From NCBI GenBank assembly GCA_036505615.1, contig DASXTB010000135.1, positions 1-45,927 of the forward strand: a stretch of DNA of 45,927 nucleotides, given 5' to 3'. How positions within the stretch are numbered: position 1 is the first letter of the stretch; every line of letters begins with the position of its first letter. The notes beneath the pieces were generated by a model that was not told the origin of the DNA, did no database searches, and worked only from the letters and a program-made list of their open reading frames with translations. The stretch comes from DASXTB01 sp036505615 (GTDB taxonomy: Bacteria > Acidobacteriota > UBA6911 > JACQSX01). Made by a program: the position numbers and the translations under genes. This document shows positions 23,946-31,899 of this stretch, in pieces.

Positions 23946-25134
23946 AGCGCAGCGAATCCGTTGGTTGAAGTTTGGCGGCCTTGACGGCCGGCAGGTAACC
24001 GAAAAGTATGCCGGTGCAACAGGAAACGATGTAAGCCAAGGCGACAGAGAGCCACGAAATCGGAATCGCCAAATGGCCGGGAAGCAGGGGGCGCACCAGG
24101 ACAGGAATACTGATTGCAATCAGGATGCCCACTACCGCGCCGGCGCCGCTGATCAGAAATGCTTCAATCAAGAACTGGCTCAGTATTTCACGCGATCGAG
24201 CTCCCATCGCTTTGCGGATGCCAATCTCGCGCGTGCGCTCTGTGACTGTCACGAGCATAATGTTCATAATCCCGACGCCGCTTATGACCAGCGCGATCGA
24301 TGCGATCACCAGCAGAATTATCGTCAAAGCCAGCGAGATTCTTTGGGCAGCCTCAAGGATGGAAGTGAGGTTCTGGACGTTGTAGGCTGCGCCGGGTCGG
24401 TGCCGGCGCTTCAGCAGTTGCTCCACCTGGCGTGTTACCGGCGGCACATCTTCCGGCCGAGCCGCCTGCGCGTAGAACACCTTGACGAAATCTTCTCCGG
24501 TGTAAGTTTTCAGCAAAGAAAATGGAATTACCACCGATTCCCGCGTGATTTCTGACTGGCCGAACGTGGCCACCCGTTCTCTGAACACCCCGATGACTGT
24601 AAAGCTGAGCTCGCCCACTCGAATTTCCTTCCCGATTGGATCATTGGTGGAGTAGACGAGATGAGCGAGTTCTTCGGTCAGAAGACATACTTTGCTGCGG
24701 GTCTGCATGTCATCGGCATCGAAAAACCGGCCCCGCAAAACAAGAAGATTTCTGATGCGCTGAAATCCATCGGTGACTCCTACCAGGTTTACCGGTCGCA
24801 CCTTTCCCGAGACCACGATAGTCAGAGGCATATCTCGTGTAGCGGCCACCTCCACCACTTCCGGAATCTCCTGGCGCACGGCATCCATGTCGGCGAGAGT
24901 GATTTCGTCGCTGAGCGTTGCCCGCGCCGCGCCCGTATGCAGGTGTTCAGCATAAACAATATTTGAGCCCACGGCTTCGATTTGCGCGATGATGTAGTGC
25001 TTACCGGTCAGTGCCACGGTGACCACCAGCACGATGCAGGCGCTTCCGATGACCACACCCAGCGTGGTCAGAAAAGCTTTCATCTTACTGGCTCGCAGGG
25101 AGTCCAGCGCGATTTTCCACGCCTCAGCGTTCAT
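23938..25134 (-). CDS. MacB/FtsX-type ABC transporter permease (no ATPase domain)
   Basis: 398 residues from the ATG at 25132-25134; the frame opens with a TTG four codons earlier. The topology is one N-terminal membrane helix (about 20-42), a periplasmic MacB_PCD domain (about 45-270) and three C-terminal helices with FtsX motifs (ERTREIGIRKAMGARSREIL, then SGAGAVVGILIAISIPVLV). It ends KAAKLQPTDSLRYE, the classic end of this family. MacB itself carries an N-terminal ATPase; here that domain is absent and no separate ATPase gene lies in the cluster. The partner ATPase must therefore be encoded elsewhere. It works with the neighbouring adaptor and TolC-like proteins. Confidence 0.88.
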   Translation of the reverse strand: MNAEAWKIALDSLRASKMKAFLTTLGVVIGSACIVLVVTVALTGKHYIIAQIEAVGSNIVYAEHLHTGAARATLSDEITLADMDAVRQEIPEVVEVAATRDMPLTIVVSGKVRPVNLVGVTDGFQRIRNLLVLRGRFFDADDMQTRSKVCLLTEELAHLVYSTNDPIGKEIRVGELSFTVIGVFRERVATFGQSEITRESVVIPFSLLKTYTGEDFVKVFYAQAARPEDVPPVTRQVEQLLKRRHRPGAAYNVQNLTSILEAAQRISLALTIILLVIASIALVISGVGIMNIMLVTVTERTREIGIRKAMGARSREILSQFLIEAFLISGAGAVVGILIAISIPVLVRPLLPGHLAIPISWLSVALAYIVSCCTGILFGYLPAVKAAKLQPTDSLRYE

Positions 25135-25191
25135 TGGATGTTCCAAGCACAGTATCAGTCACTCGTCATTTTTCATTGGTGATTCGCCATG

Positions 25192-26070
25192 TTAGTCATT
25201 CCGCCTTCCCTGTCGCTCATACAAACGTCCTAGCCACTCGCGTGCCGCAGCTTGTGAAGGAAAATCACTCCGCGGGAAAGTCTCCAGATACGTTTTCAAG
25301 AACTTTTCCGCCTCAGTCAATCGGTTTCCTGCGAGGACGCGCACCACACCCCGATAATAAGCCAAGCGGGGATCGGAGGGATTCACGCGCGCGGCCCTTT
25401 CCACTACCTGTTCCATCCGGTCCGCCTGATTCCTCTTTTGATAAAAGTCGGCAAATTCCCAGTACGGCTCCGGGCGCGTTGGCTTCAAATCAACGGCCTG
25501 GAGATACTCGGATTCAGCCCGATCAGGTTTTTTCTCGCTCAGCCAATAGGCTGCCATGGCCAAGTGGCCCTCGACAGCGTCCAATGCCAAGATTGCTTCC
25601 GCTTGCCGCCGCGCTTTGTCCTTGTCGCCGCCGACAATCCAGGGCGCCTCAACATAGAACTCAATCAAGTCGCGCCGCGCAGTGACATTGGAAGGATTCA
25701 GGCGCACCGCCTCCTCAAATTCCCGTCGCACTTTTCTCGCCAGGGAAAAGCTGTGAGCTTTTTCCGCCTTGCCGCCATAGGCGCGACCCAGCCACAAATG
25801 GTACTCGGAGTTCGGAGGGTCGATACCGACGGCGCGCTCAGCCGAGTTCACCGAGTTGTCAAAATCGCCCAGTTCGTAATAACAGCGCGCAAGCCAGTAG
25901 TGCAGCCGGGCGTCCTGCGGAGCTTGGGAGAGCGCAGTCCGGAGCGTTCTAGCAGCTTCGCTGTACTTTCCGGTGTCGAATTGCAGGTGGGCAGTCTGAA
26001 GCGAAGCATCAGTCTGGGAAGGGGAAAGGGCCAATAGCAGCCCTCCGAGAACCGAAGGCCAACTAATCAT
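25192..26070 (-). CDS. Tetratricopeptide-repeat protein, probably periplasmic
   Basis: The 292 residues have a short hydrophobic N-terminus (SVLGGLLLALSPSQTDAS), likely a signal sequence. Five or six TPR units follow: HLQFDTGKYSEAARTLRTAL, HYWLARCYYELGDFDNSVNS, EYHLWLGRAYGGKAEKAHS, then KPDRAESEYLQAVDLKPTRP and ADFYQKRNQADRMEQVVERA. The start overlaps the adaptor stop by four bases (ATGA, 26067-26070), so it belongs to the export operon, in the position where an ATPase gene often sits. TPR proteins scaffold complexes; its partner is unknown. Confidence 0.8.
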   Translation of the reverse strand: MISWPSVLGGLLLALSPSQTDASLQTAHLQFDTGKYSEAARTLRTALSQAPQDARLHYWLARCYYELGDFDNSVNSAERAVGIDPPNSEYHLWLGRAYGGKAEKAHSFSLARKVRREFEEAVRLNPSNVTARRDLIEFYVEAPWIVGGDKDKARRQAEAILALDAVEGHLAMAAYWLSEKKPDRAESEYLQAVDLKPTRPEPYWEFADFYQKRNQADRMEQVVERAARVNPSDPRLAYYRGVVRVLAGNRLTEAEKFLKTYLETFPRSDFPSQAAAREWLGRLYERQGRRND

Positions 26071-27341
26071 TTTTGGTCTACCGGGCGCACCAGCAATCCA
26101 TCTCGCAATTCCACCTCTCCCGGCAACGCTACGCGGTCACCCTCAGCCAGGCCTCCCAGGACCTGGCATTTGGTGGCGCTGACAGTGCCCACTTTGATCG
26201 GCCTTCTTGCCAGCTTTTCGCCTTCAACCACGAACACATAATGCTCAGGTCCCTGACTGCGCACAGCGCCGCGCGGAACTGTGAGCGCATTGGCCAGATT
26301 GAGGACGCGGATGCGCACATCCACATTGATGTTGGGAAGCAGCTCCAGCTTGTCGTTGCTTACCGAGCACAGGACCTCCCCCACAGTACGCGTGCCTCGC
26401 GAGAATACGTTTTTGGGTACTCGCGCAACGCGACCGTTCCAGGTCTGGTGGGGGTAAGCGTCCCAAGTGATTTCCACGTCCTGGCCCTCTGCCAGCAGAC
26501 CGAGGTCCGGCTCGTCCACGAAAGTACGTACTTGCACGCGTCTTAAGTCGGCCACTTCGGCAAGCATGTCCCCGACACGAACAAACTGGCCCGCCCGGAC
26601 CGGATCCCCGGCGCCATCTTTGCCTCCGACCCGGAGAGAGAAGAGCGTGCCGTCAACGGGCGCGGTAATCCGCGCTGCGGCCAATTTCTCCTCAAGGGAC
26701 CGGATTGCATCGCGCGCATGGCCGGCGCGGAGCGTGGCTCGTTCGGCGTCGGCTCGGGCGCGCCGCGCCAGCTCGGCCTTCTTTTGCTGCAGAGCCCGCG
26801 ATTCAGCCTCGACACGGTCAAGCGCAAGCTTGTTCTGGTCCAACTCCTGCCGGGTTGCCGCCTGTTTGGAGAGCAGCCGGTCGAGCGCTTCCCGCTGGCT
26901 CTTGAGATGAGCGCGTTCCACCTCCGCCTTGCGAAGATCGCTTTCCACCTGCGCAACTTCGTCGGCCCGGCCACCGCCCTGGGCCGTTTGCAGGTCCTGC
27001 TGAGCGCCGACGAGTTCCTCCTGCATGCGGGTCAGTTCAGTGCGAATTTCAGATGGATCCAGTGTGAGGAGCAACTGGCCTCGTTTTACCGACTGGCCCT
27101 CAACGACGAATACTTTTTCGACAAATGTGGTGAGCTTGGATTGCACCGTGTGCGGCTCGATAGGCTCTACTTTACCGTTGCTGGAGATTGAAACATTGAG
27201 GCTCTCCCGGGTTACCCGCGCGGCGGAAATCTGCGGAACCTGCTGCCGGTTGGTTTCACCGACGAGCAGTAGCAACAGCACGAGCGCTGTCACGGTCAGG
27301 CCGGATACCAGCCAGGTTCGATTTCTTCGCGTCGCATTCAT
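26067..27341 (-). CDS. HlyD/AcrA-type periplasmic adaptor (membrane fusion protein)
   Basis: 424 residues from the ATG at 27339-27341; an upstream in-frame GTG adds seven residues. One N-terminal membrane anchor (TWLVSGLTVTALVLLLLLVG) is followed by a lipoyl half-motif (NVSISSNGKVEPIEP, VVEGQSVKRGQLLLTLDPSE). A long coiled coil (about 85-200, rich in E, R, Q and A) leads to the second lipoyl half (ARITAPVDGTLFSLRVGGKDG) and beta-barrel domains (VRTFVDEPDLGLLAEGQDVEI). It should bridge the FtsX-type permease and the TolC-like duct. Gene order is adaptor, TPR, permease, TolC. Confidence 0.88.
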   Translation of the reverse strand: MNATRRNRTWLVSGLTVTALVLLLLLVGETNRQQVPQISAARVTRESLNVSISSNGKVEPIEPHTVQSKLTTFVEKVFVVEGQSVKRGQLLLTLDPSEIRTELTRMQEELVGAQQDLQTAQGGGRADEVAQVESDLRKAEVERAHLKSQREALDRLLSKQAATRQELDQNKLALDRVEAESRALQQKKAELARRARADAERATLRAGHARDAIRSLEEKLAAARITAPVDGTLFSLRVGGKDGAGDPVRAGQFVRVGDMLAEVADLRRVQVRTFVDEPDLGLLAEGQDVEITWDAYPHQTWNGRVARVPKNVFSRGTRTVGEVLCSVSNDKLELLPNINVDVRIRVLNLANALTVPRGAVRSQGPEHYVFVVEGEKLARRPIKVGTVSATKCQVLGGLAEGDRVALPGEVELRDGLLVRPVDQK

Positions 27342-27464
27342 GAGGGCACCGTTACACCGCACTCATTTTATCACCTCGGGGGGGATGGGCGCGCGTTAAC
27401 GCCTGATTATTCACAAACATCCAGCGCAAAAGACCTGGCGCGGCGGAACCGCAACCCGATAAAA

Positions 27465-27610
27465 GCCGACCACGACCACGCTCACGTTCACGAGCACGTC
27501 CACGCCTACGCAGACGAAAATACACAATCGCTCACGATTCGATTAGCCGTCGTCGTGGACGTTGATGTGCTCGTGCTCGTGAACGTGGACGTGGTCGTGA
27601 TCGTGATCGG
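27465..27610. repeat. CGTGGACGTG hexamer hairpin element, copy 2
   Basis: The left arm (CCACGACCACGCTCACGTTC..., 27465-27519) and right arm (CGTGGACGTTGATGTGCTCG..., 27548-27610) are inverted hexamer arrays around a loop beginning ACGAAAATACACAATCGCT. The loop resembles that of copy 1. It fills most of the gap between the adaptor and deacetylase genes. A 13-base ATTATTCACAAAC at about 27407-27419 also occurs in the left arm of the inverted repeat at 13009. Confidence 0.85.
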
Positions 27611-27631
27611 CCTTTCACCGTGATTAGAGGC

Positions 27632-28327
27632 CTAACAGCCATTTGGTGTCACAAAAACCAGGCCGGCGTCCTTCCAGCGCGGCAACCAGAATTCCAGCGC
27701 CCTGAGAGTATGACTGCGGTCAGCGCAAGCGTTGCGATGGTCGCCGTCATGCAGCAAAATGATGTCGCCTCCGCGCGCCTTGCGCAATCGTGCGATCACT
27801 CGCGACGGGGATTGAGGATTCCAGTCTCGCGCCGACAGAGACCACATCACCACACCATCGTAGCCTTTGCTTTTGACGACCGGGTTCAGTTGCGGCCCCC
27901 GAAAACCATAAGGAGGGCGCATCCACCGGGCGGGCCTTCCGGTCGCCTGTTCGATCGATTGCTGGCAGCGACTCAGCTCGGAAGCGATGCGCTCCGAGGA
28001 GAGCCATGTCAGACTGGGATGCGTCTCAGTGTGATTGCCAACGGTGTGCCCGCGCGCAGCAAGGTCGGCAGCCAATTGCGGATAGAGTCGGACGTGTTTT
28101 CCGATCAAGAAGAATGTAGCTCGAACTTGATGTTTGTCGAGGAAATCCAGTAGCTGCGGCGTTGCTTGCGGATTGGGCCCATCGTCAAAGCTCAACGCCA
28201 GCGCAGAACCACTGTTTGTGTTTCGGACCGTTGGGCCAAATAATTGCGATGCCGGGTGGAACGCCCCCCAGGCGGATACACCGGCAACGGCAGCCGCAGT
28301 AGGCACGGCGATGTGCCAGAAGGTCAT
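27632..28327 (-). CDS. NodB-type polysaccharide (sugar) deacetylase
   Basis: The 231 residues carry an N-terminal hydrophobic segment (HIAVPTAAAVAGVSAWGAF) and a complete NodB-homology domain: motif 1 LSFDDGPNP (catalytic base and metal Asp), motif 2 GHTVGNHTETHPSL (H-x3-H metal site), motif 3 MRPPYGFRGPQ, motif 4 WSLSARDWNP and motif 5 IILLHDGD. All key residues are present, so it should be an active metal-dependent N- or O-deacetylase on the outer face of, or anchored in, the inner membrane. It follows hpnE by about 90 bp. It differs in family from HpnK (YdjC-like) but would do the same chemistry. Confidence 0.88.
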   Translation of the reverse strand: MTFWHIAVPTAAAVAGVSAWGAFHPASQLFGPTVRNTNSGSALALSFDDGPNPQATPQLLDFLDKHQVRATFFLIGKHVRLYPQLAADLAARGHTVGNHTETHPSLTWLSSERIASELSRCQQSIEQATGRPARWMRPPYGFRGPQLNPVVKSKGYDGVVMWSLSARDWNPQSPSRVIARLRKARGGDIILLHDGDHRNACADRSHTLRALEFWLPRWKDAGLVFVTPNGC

Positions 28328-28418
28328 AAGGGGCGGTGGTCCCTGTTTAGAGGTCTGGCAATCATTGTGTGTGAGTCATTTGAGGCCCGAAAGGGCCGCC
28401 AAAAATTCACCGATGATC

Positions 28419-29891
28419 CTAAAACTTCTCCCTCTTGCGCGTCCACAGCCGGGCCAATCCTCGAGGCGGCAAATCGGGCTGCAATAGCTTTCGGGGTCTG
28501 CCCGCTGCTGTCAGGACGCATTCGGCTGCCAAATAGCCGCTGCGCACAGCGCCCTCCATCGTAGCAGGCCAGCCAGTTTGCGTCCAATCACCGGCGAGGA
28601 AGAGGTTGTTGAAGGCGCACCGCTGCGACGGGCGCCAGCGATCACAGCCGGGTTCGGGAGAAAATGTGGCAGCGCTTTCCTTAATGACGATAGCCTTCCG
28701 CACCTGGGCCTTCCTTGTGAGAGGAAGTATTTCTGAAAGCTCCATCCGGCAAAGGCCGACGATTTCTTCGCGCGAGCGCTGCATCAAGTCGTACGACGCG
28801 CTTATGACCAGTTGCAGATACTGCTCGACACCGGATGTCGCTGTTCGGGAGCCTCTGTGCGAGGGCTCTCGGCCCAATGCGTTATCTTCAGAAGGCGGCC
28901 CATACAACATTGATTTGTTGAAGATCCACTGCACCGTGTGATCCAGAAGCGTGACAAAAGGTTCGGTCATGACCGGACGATCAAACCAGATGTGGACTCC
29001 CGTAATGGGTGTGTCCCTCAGATTCTTCAAATTGACGAAGGCCGCGTCGTTTTCCAGCGCCCGCGGCGGCAAAATGCGCAATAATCTGTTGTGCGGCACT
29101 GCCGCAACGAAGAACTCCGCGCCGGCGGTCGTTCCATCTTCAAGCTGCACAGCGGCAACTCTTCCTTGTGCCTCTATGATCTGGCGAACGCCTGCCGATG
29201 TACGAACATCTCCGCCACGGCGTTCGATGACGCCGCGACATCCGTCGTACAAATCTGCCAGCGGCACTGAAGGCACTCCAACTTCGAACCCGCGGTGATT
29301 GGCCAGGAAGGCTTTCCAAAAGACGTCCACGCCATAGCGGGCGCCGGCCCGATTCAGCTCCTCGTTGAGAGCGCTCACCAGGATGACGCGCCAGAATCGT
29401 TCGATGGCGCCGGCCGGCTGCCGATGACGGTGTAGCCACTCAAGCATGGTTGCGTTGGCAACGTCCGGAGGTTGGCCTCCCGCTCGGGCAACGTATAGCA
29501 GAGCGCGGCTAATGGCCTGCTTGTCTGCCCAAGTCAGCGAAGGAAACATCGCGAAGGAAGGAGCCAGATGCAGCGGCGCTGGAAGAGGTGAAGCTTTGAT
29601 GGTTCCACGATTTCCATCGCGGTCAAAAAAGAGCAGGCGTCGATACCAGCGGATTTTGTCAGCCGCTCCTACGCGGCGATAAAAATCATCAAGATTGGTG
29701 CAGCAGCCAAGGGTGACATGCTGGCAGTTGTCCACATACTCGCCGTCAGCAAGCAGGTAGGACGTGGCGCGGCCGCCGAGACGGGAGCGCTTTTCCAACA
29801 AGGAAACGCGAAGGCCTGCTTCCGCAAGCGCGAGGGCAGAGGAAAGCCCCGCCAGCCCGCCGCCGATTACGATTACATCCGTCGCGGGCAT
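28419..29891 (-). CDS. hpnE: Hydroxysqualene dehydroxylase HpnE
   Basis: 490 residues from the ATG at 29889-29891, overlapping the hpnD stop by 19 nt; the frame opens five codons earlier at TTG. An N-terminal FAD Rossmann motif (VIVIGGGLAGLSSALALAEAG, in two parts VIVIGGGLAGL and SALALAEAG) is followed by EKRSRLGGRATS. The C-terminal FAD contact is LFLAGDWTQTGWPATMEGAV. This is the amine-oxidase/desaturase-like fold of HpnE, which reduces hydroxysqualene to squalene. It is the third gene of the hpnCDE trio in canonical order. An internal stretch (about 320-345, SEDNALGREPSHRGSRTATS) looks like a linker insertion. Confidence 0.92.
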   Translation of the reverse strand: MPATDVIVIGGGLAGLSSALALAEAGLRVSLLEKRSRLGGRATSYLLADGEYVDNCQHVTLGCCTNLDDFYRRVGAADKIRWYRRLLFFDRDGNRGTIKASPLPAPLHLAPSFAMFPSLTWADKQAISRALLYVARAGGQPPDVANATMLEWLHRHRQPAGAIERFWRVILVSALNEELNRAGARYGVDVFWKAFLANHRGFEVGVPSVPLADLYDGCRGVIERRGGDVRTSAGVRQIIEAQGRVAAVQLEDGTTAGAEFFVAAVPHNRLLRILPPRALENDAAFVNLKNLRDTPITGVHIWFDRPVMTEPFVTLLDHTVQWIFNKSMLYGPPSEDNALGREPSHRGSRTATSGVEQYLQLVISASYDLMQRSREEIVGLCRMELSEILPLTRKAQVRKAIVIKESAATFSPEPGCDRWRPSQRCAFNNLFLAGDWTQTGWPATMEGAVRSGYLAAECVLTAAGRPRKLLQPDLPPRGLARLWTRKREKF

Positions 29892-30781
29892 GCCGGAGTC
29901 CACCAACCGAGGCGCCCCCGTATCAGGATCCAGAGTTTTTCGGCATCTGAAAGGCCAGTGTGAGGAGACGAGAAAATGTCGTATCGGCGTGCTTCTATCT
30001 TTTCAAGTATGCCGCTATAAATGCGCATCAGGGCCCACAGCGCAGGCTGGCTGTCTGCGCTTACCAGCGGCAGGAGCTCCGTTCCCTCTTGATAGAAGCG
30101 CCAGGCGCGTTCGGTCTGGAAGCGCATCAAGTCGACAAAGGAGGAGGTAAAAATCCGCTGGACTAGGTCCTCTCGTCTGCACCCGAAGCGATCCAGATCT
30201 TCCTGGGGCAGATAGAGCCGGCCCATCGCGGTATCCTCGGAAATGTCGCGCAGGATGTTGGTCAATTGGAAGGCAATGCCGAGCTTCTCAGCCAGTTCGG
30301 GAGCGCGCCGTTCGCGAAAACCAAATACATAGAGGCAGCTCAACCCGACAGTGCCCGCCACTCCATAGCAATACTGGCGCAACTGTTCAAACGTTTCGTA
30401 GGAGGAGATTTTCAGATCCATCTCAACTCCAGAAATCAGCTCGTAAAAGTAGCGTGGCGGGATGCCGAAACGAGTGACCGTGTCATGGAAGGCCGGCAGG
30501 ATGGGATTTTGGCCGTAGGCTCCTGCCAGCGTGCGGTCGAGAGTCCGGCGCCAGTTCTCAAGGCGTTGTCGTTTATCCATGTTCTGACTCTCCGAATCGG
30601 AGATGTCATCGGCTTGGCGCATGAAGGCGTAAATGGCGCACAGAGCATCACGCTTGGCGGCGGGCAACAGGAGGAATCCATAATAAAAATTGCGGGCCGC
30701 GGATCGGGCGATGCGCCGGCACTGCGAGTAGGAAACGGTGACGTGCTGTGCCTGGGGCGTTGCGGTCAGCGAGAGAGACAT
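29873..30781 (-). CDS. hpnD: Presqualene diphosphate synthase HpnD
   Basis: The 302 residues have the all-helical trans-isoprenyl diphosphate (head-to-head) synthase fold. The two aspartate-rich motifs are FMRQADDISD (near residue 52) and NILRDISEDTAMGRLYLP (near 175). Also visible are the substrate segment SAARNFYYGFLLLP and YCYGVAGTVGLSCLYVFG. HpnD condenses two farnesyl diphosphates to presqualene diphosphate. HpnC (next gene upstream, 18-bp gap) and HpnE (overlapping downstream) complete squalene synthesis without NADPH-dependent squalene synthase. No good ribosome binding site is visible. Confidence 0.93.
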   Translation of the reverse strand: MSLSLTATPQAQHVTVSYSQCRRIARSAARNFYYGFLLLPAAKRDALCAIYAFMRQADDISDSESQNMDKRQRLENWRRTLDRTLAGAYGQNPILPAFHDTVTRFGIPPRYFYELISGVEMDLKISSYETFEQLRQYCYGVAGTVGLSCLYVFGFRERRAPELAEKLGIAFQLTNILRDISEDTAMGRLYLPQEDLDRFGCRREDLVQRIFTSSFVDLMRFQTERAWRFYQEGTELLPLVSADSQPALWALMRIYSGILEKIEARRYDIFSSPHTGLSDAEKLWILIRGRLGWWTPACPRRM

Positions 30782-30799
30782 TTGCGTGTTTGTTTGGTT

Positions 30800-31750
30800 T
30801 CAGCGTCTCGCTTCATGATTAAGTAATTGTGAAGCGGGGACACTCCGAGCCGAAAACAGACGCCGCAGCGCCGCGCGGGCCAAGAGACGCAACTGAGTGG
30901 CCCGGCTCAGCGTTGGACGATGTTCGATTGTGTTGTAGCCGACGGCTTCAATGGCGTCGAGCACGGCCAGTCCTCCCCGGCTGAATAGTTCAATGTCGAG
31001 GCGAAGCTCCGGCCCGACCTGTGAAGCTAGAGGAAGGCCCAGCAGAAAGAGCTCCCGAGTCCGGCCGACCAGATCCTTCATCAATGACGCGTATCGGTCA
31101 TCAAAGCGGCGAGCGAAAAGATCTGCCTTGGTCAAACCGTAACGGGAGAGCGCGTCCAGGGGAATGTAGATCCGATTTTTCCCCAGATCCCGGGCCACAT
31201 CCTGCCAGAAGTTGGCAAGCTGTAGGGCGGTGCAGGTAGCGTTGGATAATTGCTGGCGGATGGCATCGCGATATCCGCACAGATAGAGCACAAGATGACC
31301 GACCGGGTTGGCCGAATTGCGGCAGTAACCCAAAAGAGAGTCCCAATCCGTGTACCGGTTGACGCTCTGGTCCTGGCGAAAGGCGGTCAATAGATTGAGG
31401 AACGGATCGATCGGAATATCGAATTCGCGGATAGTGTTCTGCAGCGCTACAAAAACCGCATGTGACGCGGGCCCAGCATAGCAATGGCGCAGCTCGCTTT
31501 CCCACCAGCCAAGAAACTCCAGCGCCCGCGCCGGCGGGGCGATTTCGTCCCCCAAATCGTCGGCCCAGCGGCAAAAGGCGTACACGTTGTAAAAATGCTG
31601 GCGAAGGCGGCGCGGCAGCAGCCAGGACGCGACGATGAAATTCTCGTAGTGCCGCCTGGCCAGTGATCGCGTGTAGCACTGTGCCTGAAGTAGAGGGCTG
31701 CCGGAAGGCGGCAGCTCCCGAGCGATCTCCAGTTCAGCCGGCAGTTGCAT
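30800..31750 (-). CDS. hpnC: Hydroxysqualene synthase HpnC
   Basis: The 316 residues are related to HpnD. The first acidic motif is FCRWADDLGDE and the second NFWQDVARDLGKNRIYIP. Also present are YENFIVASWLLPRRLRQHFY and YCRNSANPVGHLVLYLCG. HpnC converts presqualene diphosphate to hydroxysqualene. It heads the hpnCDE trio. Between it and the upstream dehydrogenase gene lies a heptamer-repeat hairpin of about 140 bp, so hpnCDE may be transcribed partly on its own. Confidence 0.92.
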   Translation of the reverse strand: MQLPAELEIARELPPSGSPLLQAQCYTRSLARRHYENFIVASWLLPRRLRQHFYNVYAFCRWADDLGDEIAPPARALEFLGWWESELRHCYAGPASHAVFVALQNTIREFDIPIDPFLNLLTAFRQDQSVNRYTDWDSLLGYCRNSANPVGHLVLYLCGYRDAIRQQLSNATCTALQLANFWQDVARDLGKNRIYIPLDALSRYGLTKADLFARRFDDRYASLMKDLVGRTRELFLLGLPLASQVGPELRLDIELFSRGGLAVLDAIEAVGYNTIEHRPTLSRATQLRLLARAALRRLFSARSVPASQLLNHEARR

Positions 31751-31756
31751 AAGAAC

Positions 31757-31897
31757 AGTTACCAGTTCCCAGTACCAACCAGTTGCCAGTTGCCAGTTCC
31801 CAGTTGCCAGTTTCCGGCAGTTGGTTTCCCGCTGCCCAATTTCCCTGGCAACTAGCCACTGGCAACTAGGAGCTGGGAACTGGCAACTGGCACCTGG
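31757..31897. repeat. Inverted heptamer array (AGTTGCC / GGCAACT)
   Basis: The left arm has heptamers AGTTACC, AGTTCCC, then AGTTGCC, AGTTGCC, AGTTCCC, AGTTGCC, AGTTTCC (31757-31815). The right arm has the complementary series GGCAACT, AGCCACT, GGCAACT, AGGAGCT, GGGAACT, GGCAACT (31847-31890). The array would form a long imperfect hairpin. It fills the gap between hpnC and the MDR dehydrogenase gene. Confidence 0.88.
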
Positions 31898-31899
31898 CC

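Noticed and set aside
23946..24119. N-terminal extension of the TolC-like protein
   Set aside because: It lies inside the permease gene in another frame. The ATG at 23945 starts a normal signal peptide and overlaps the permease stop.
31757..31897. CRISPR array
   Set aside because: The repeat unit is 7 bp with no unique spacers of constant length, the two halves are inverted, and no cas gene is present.
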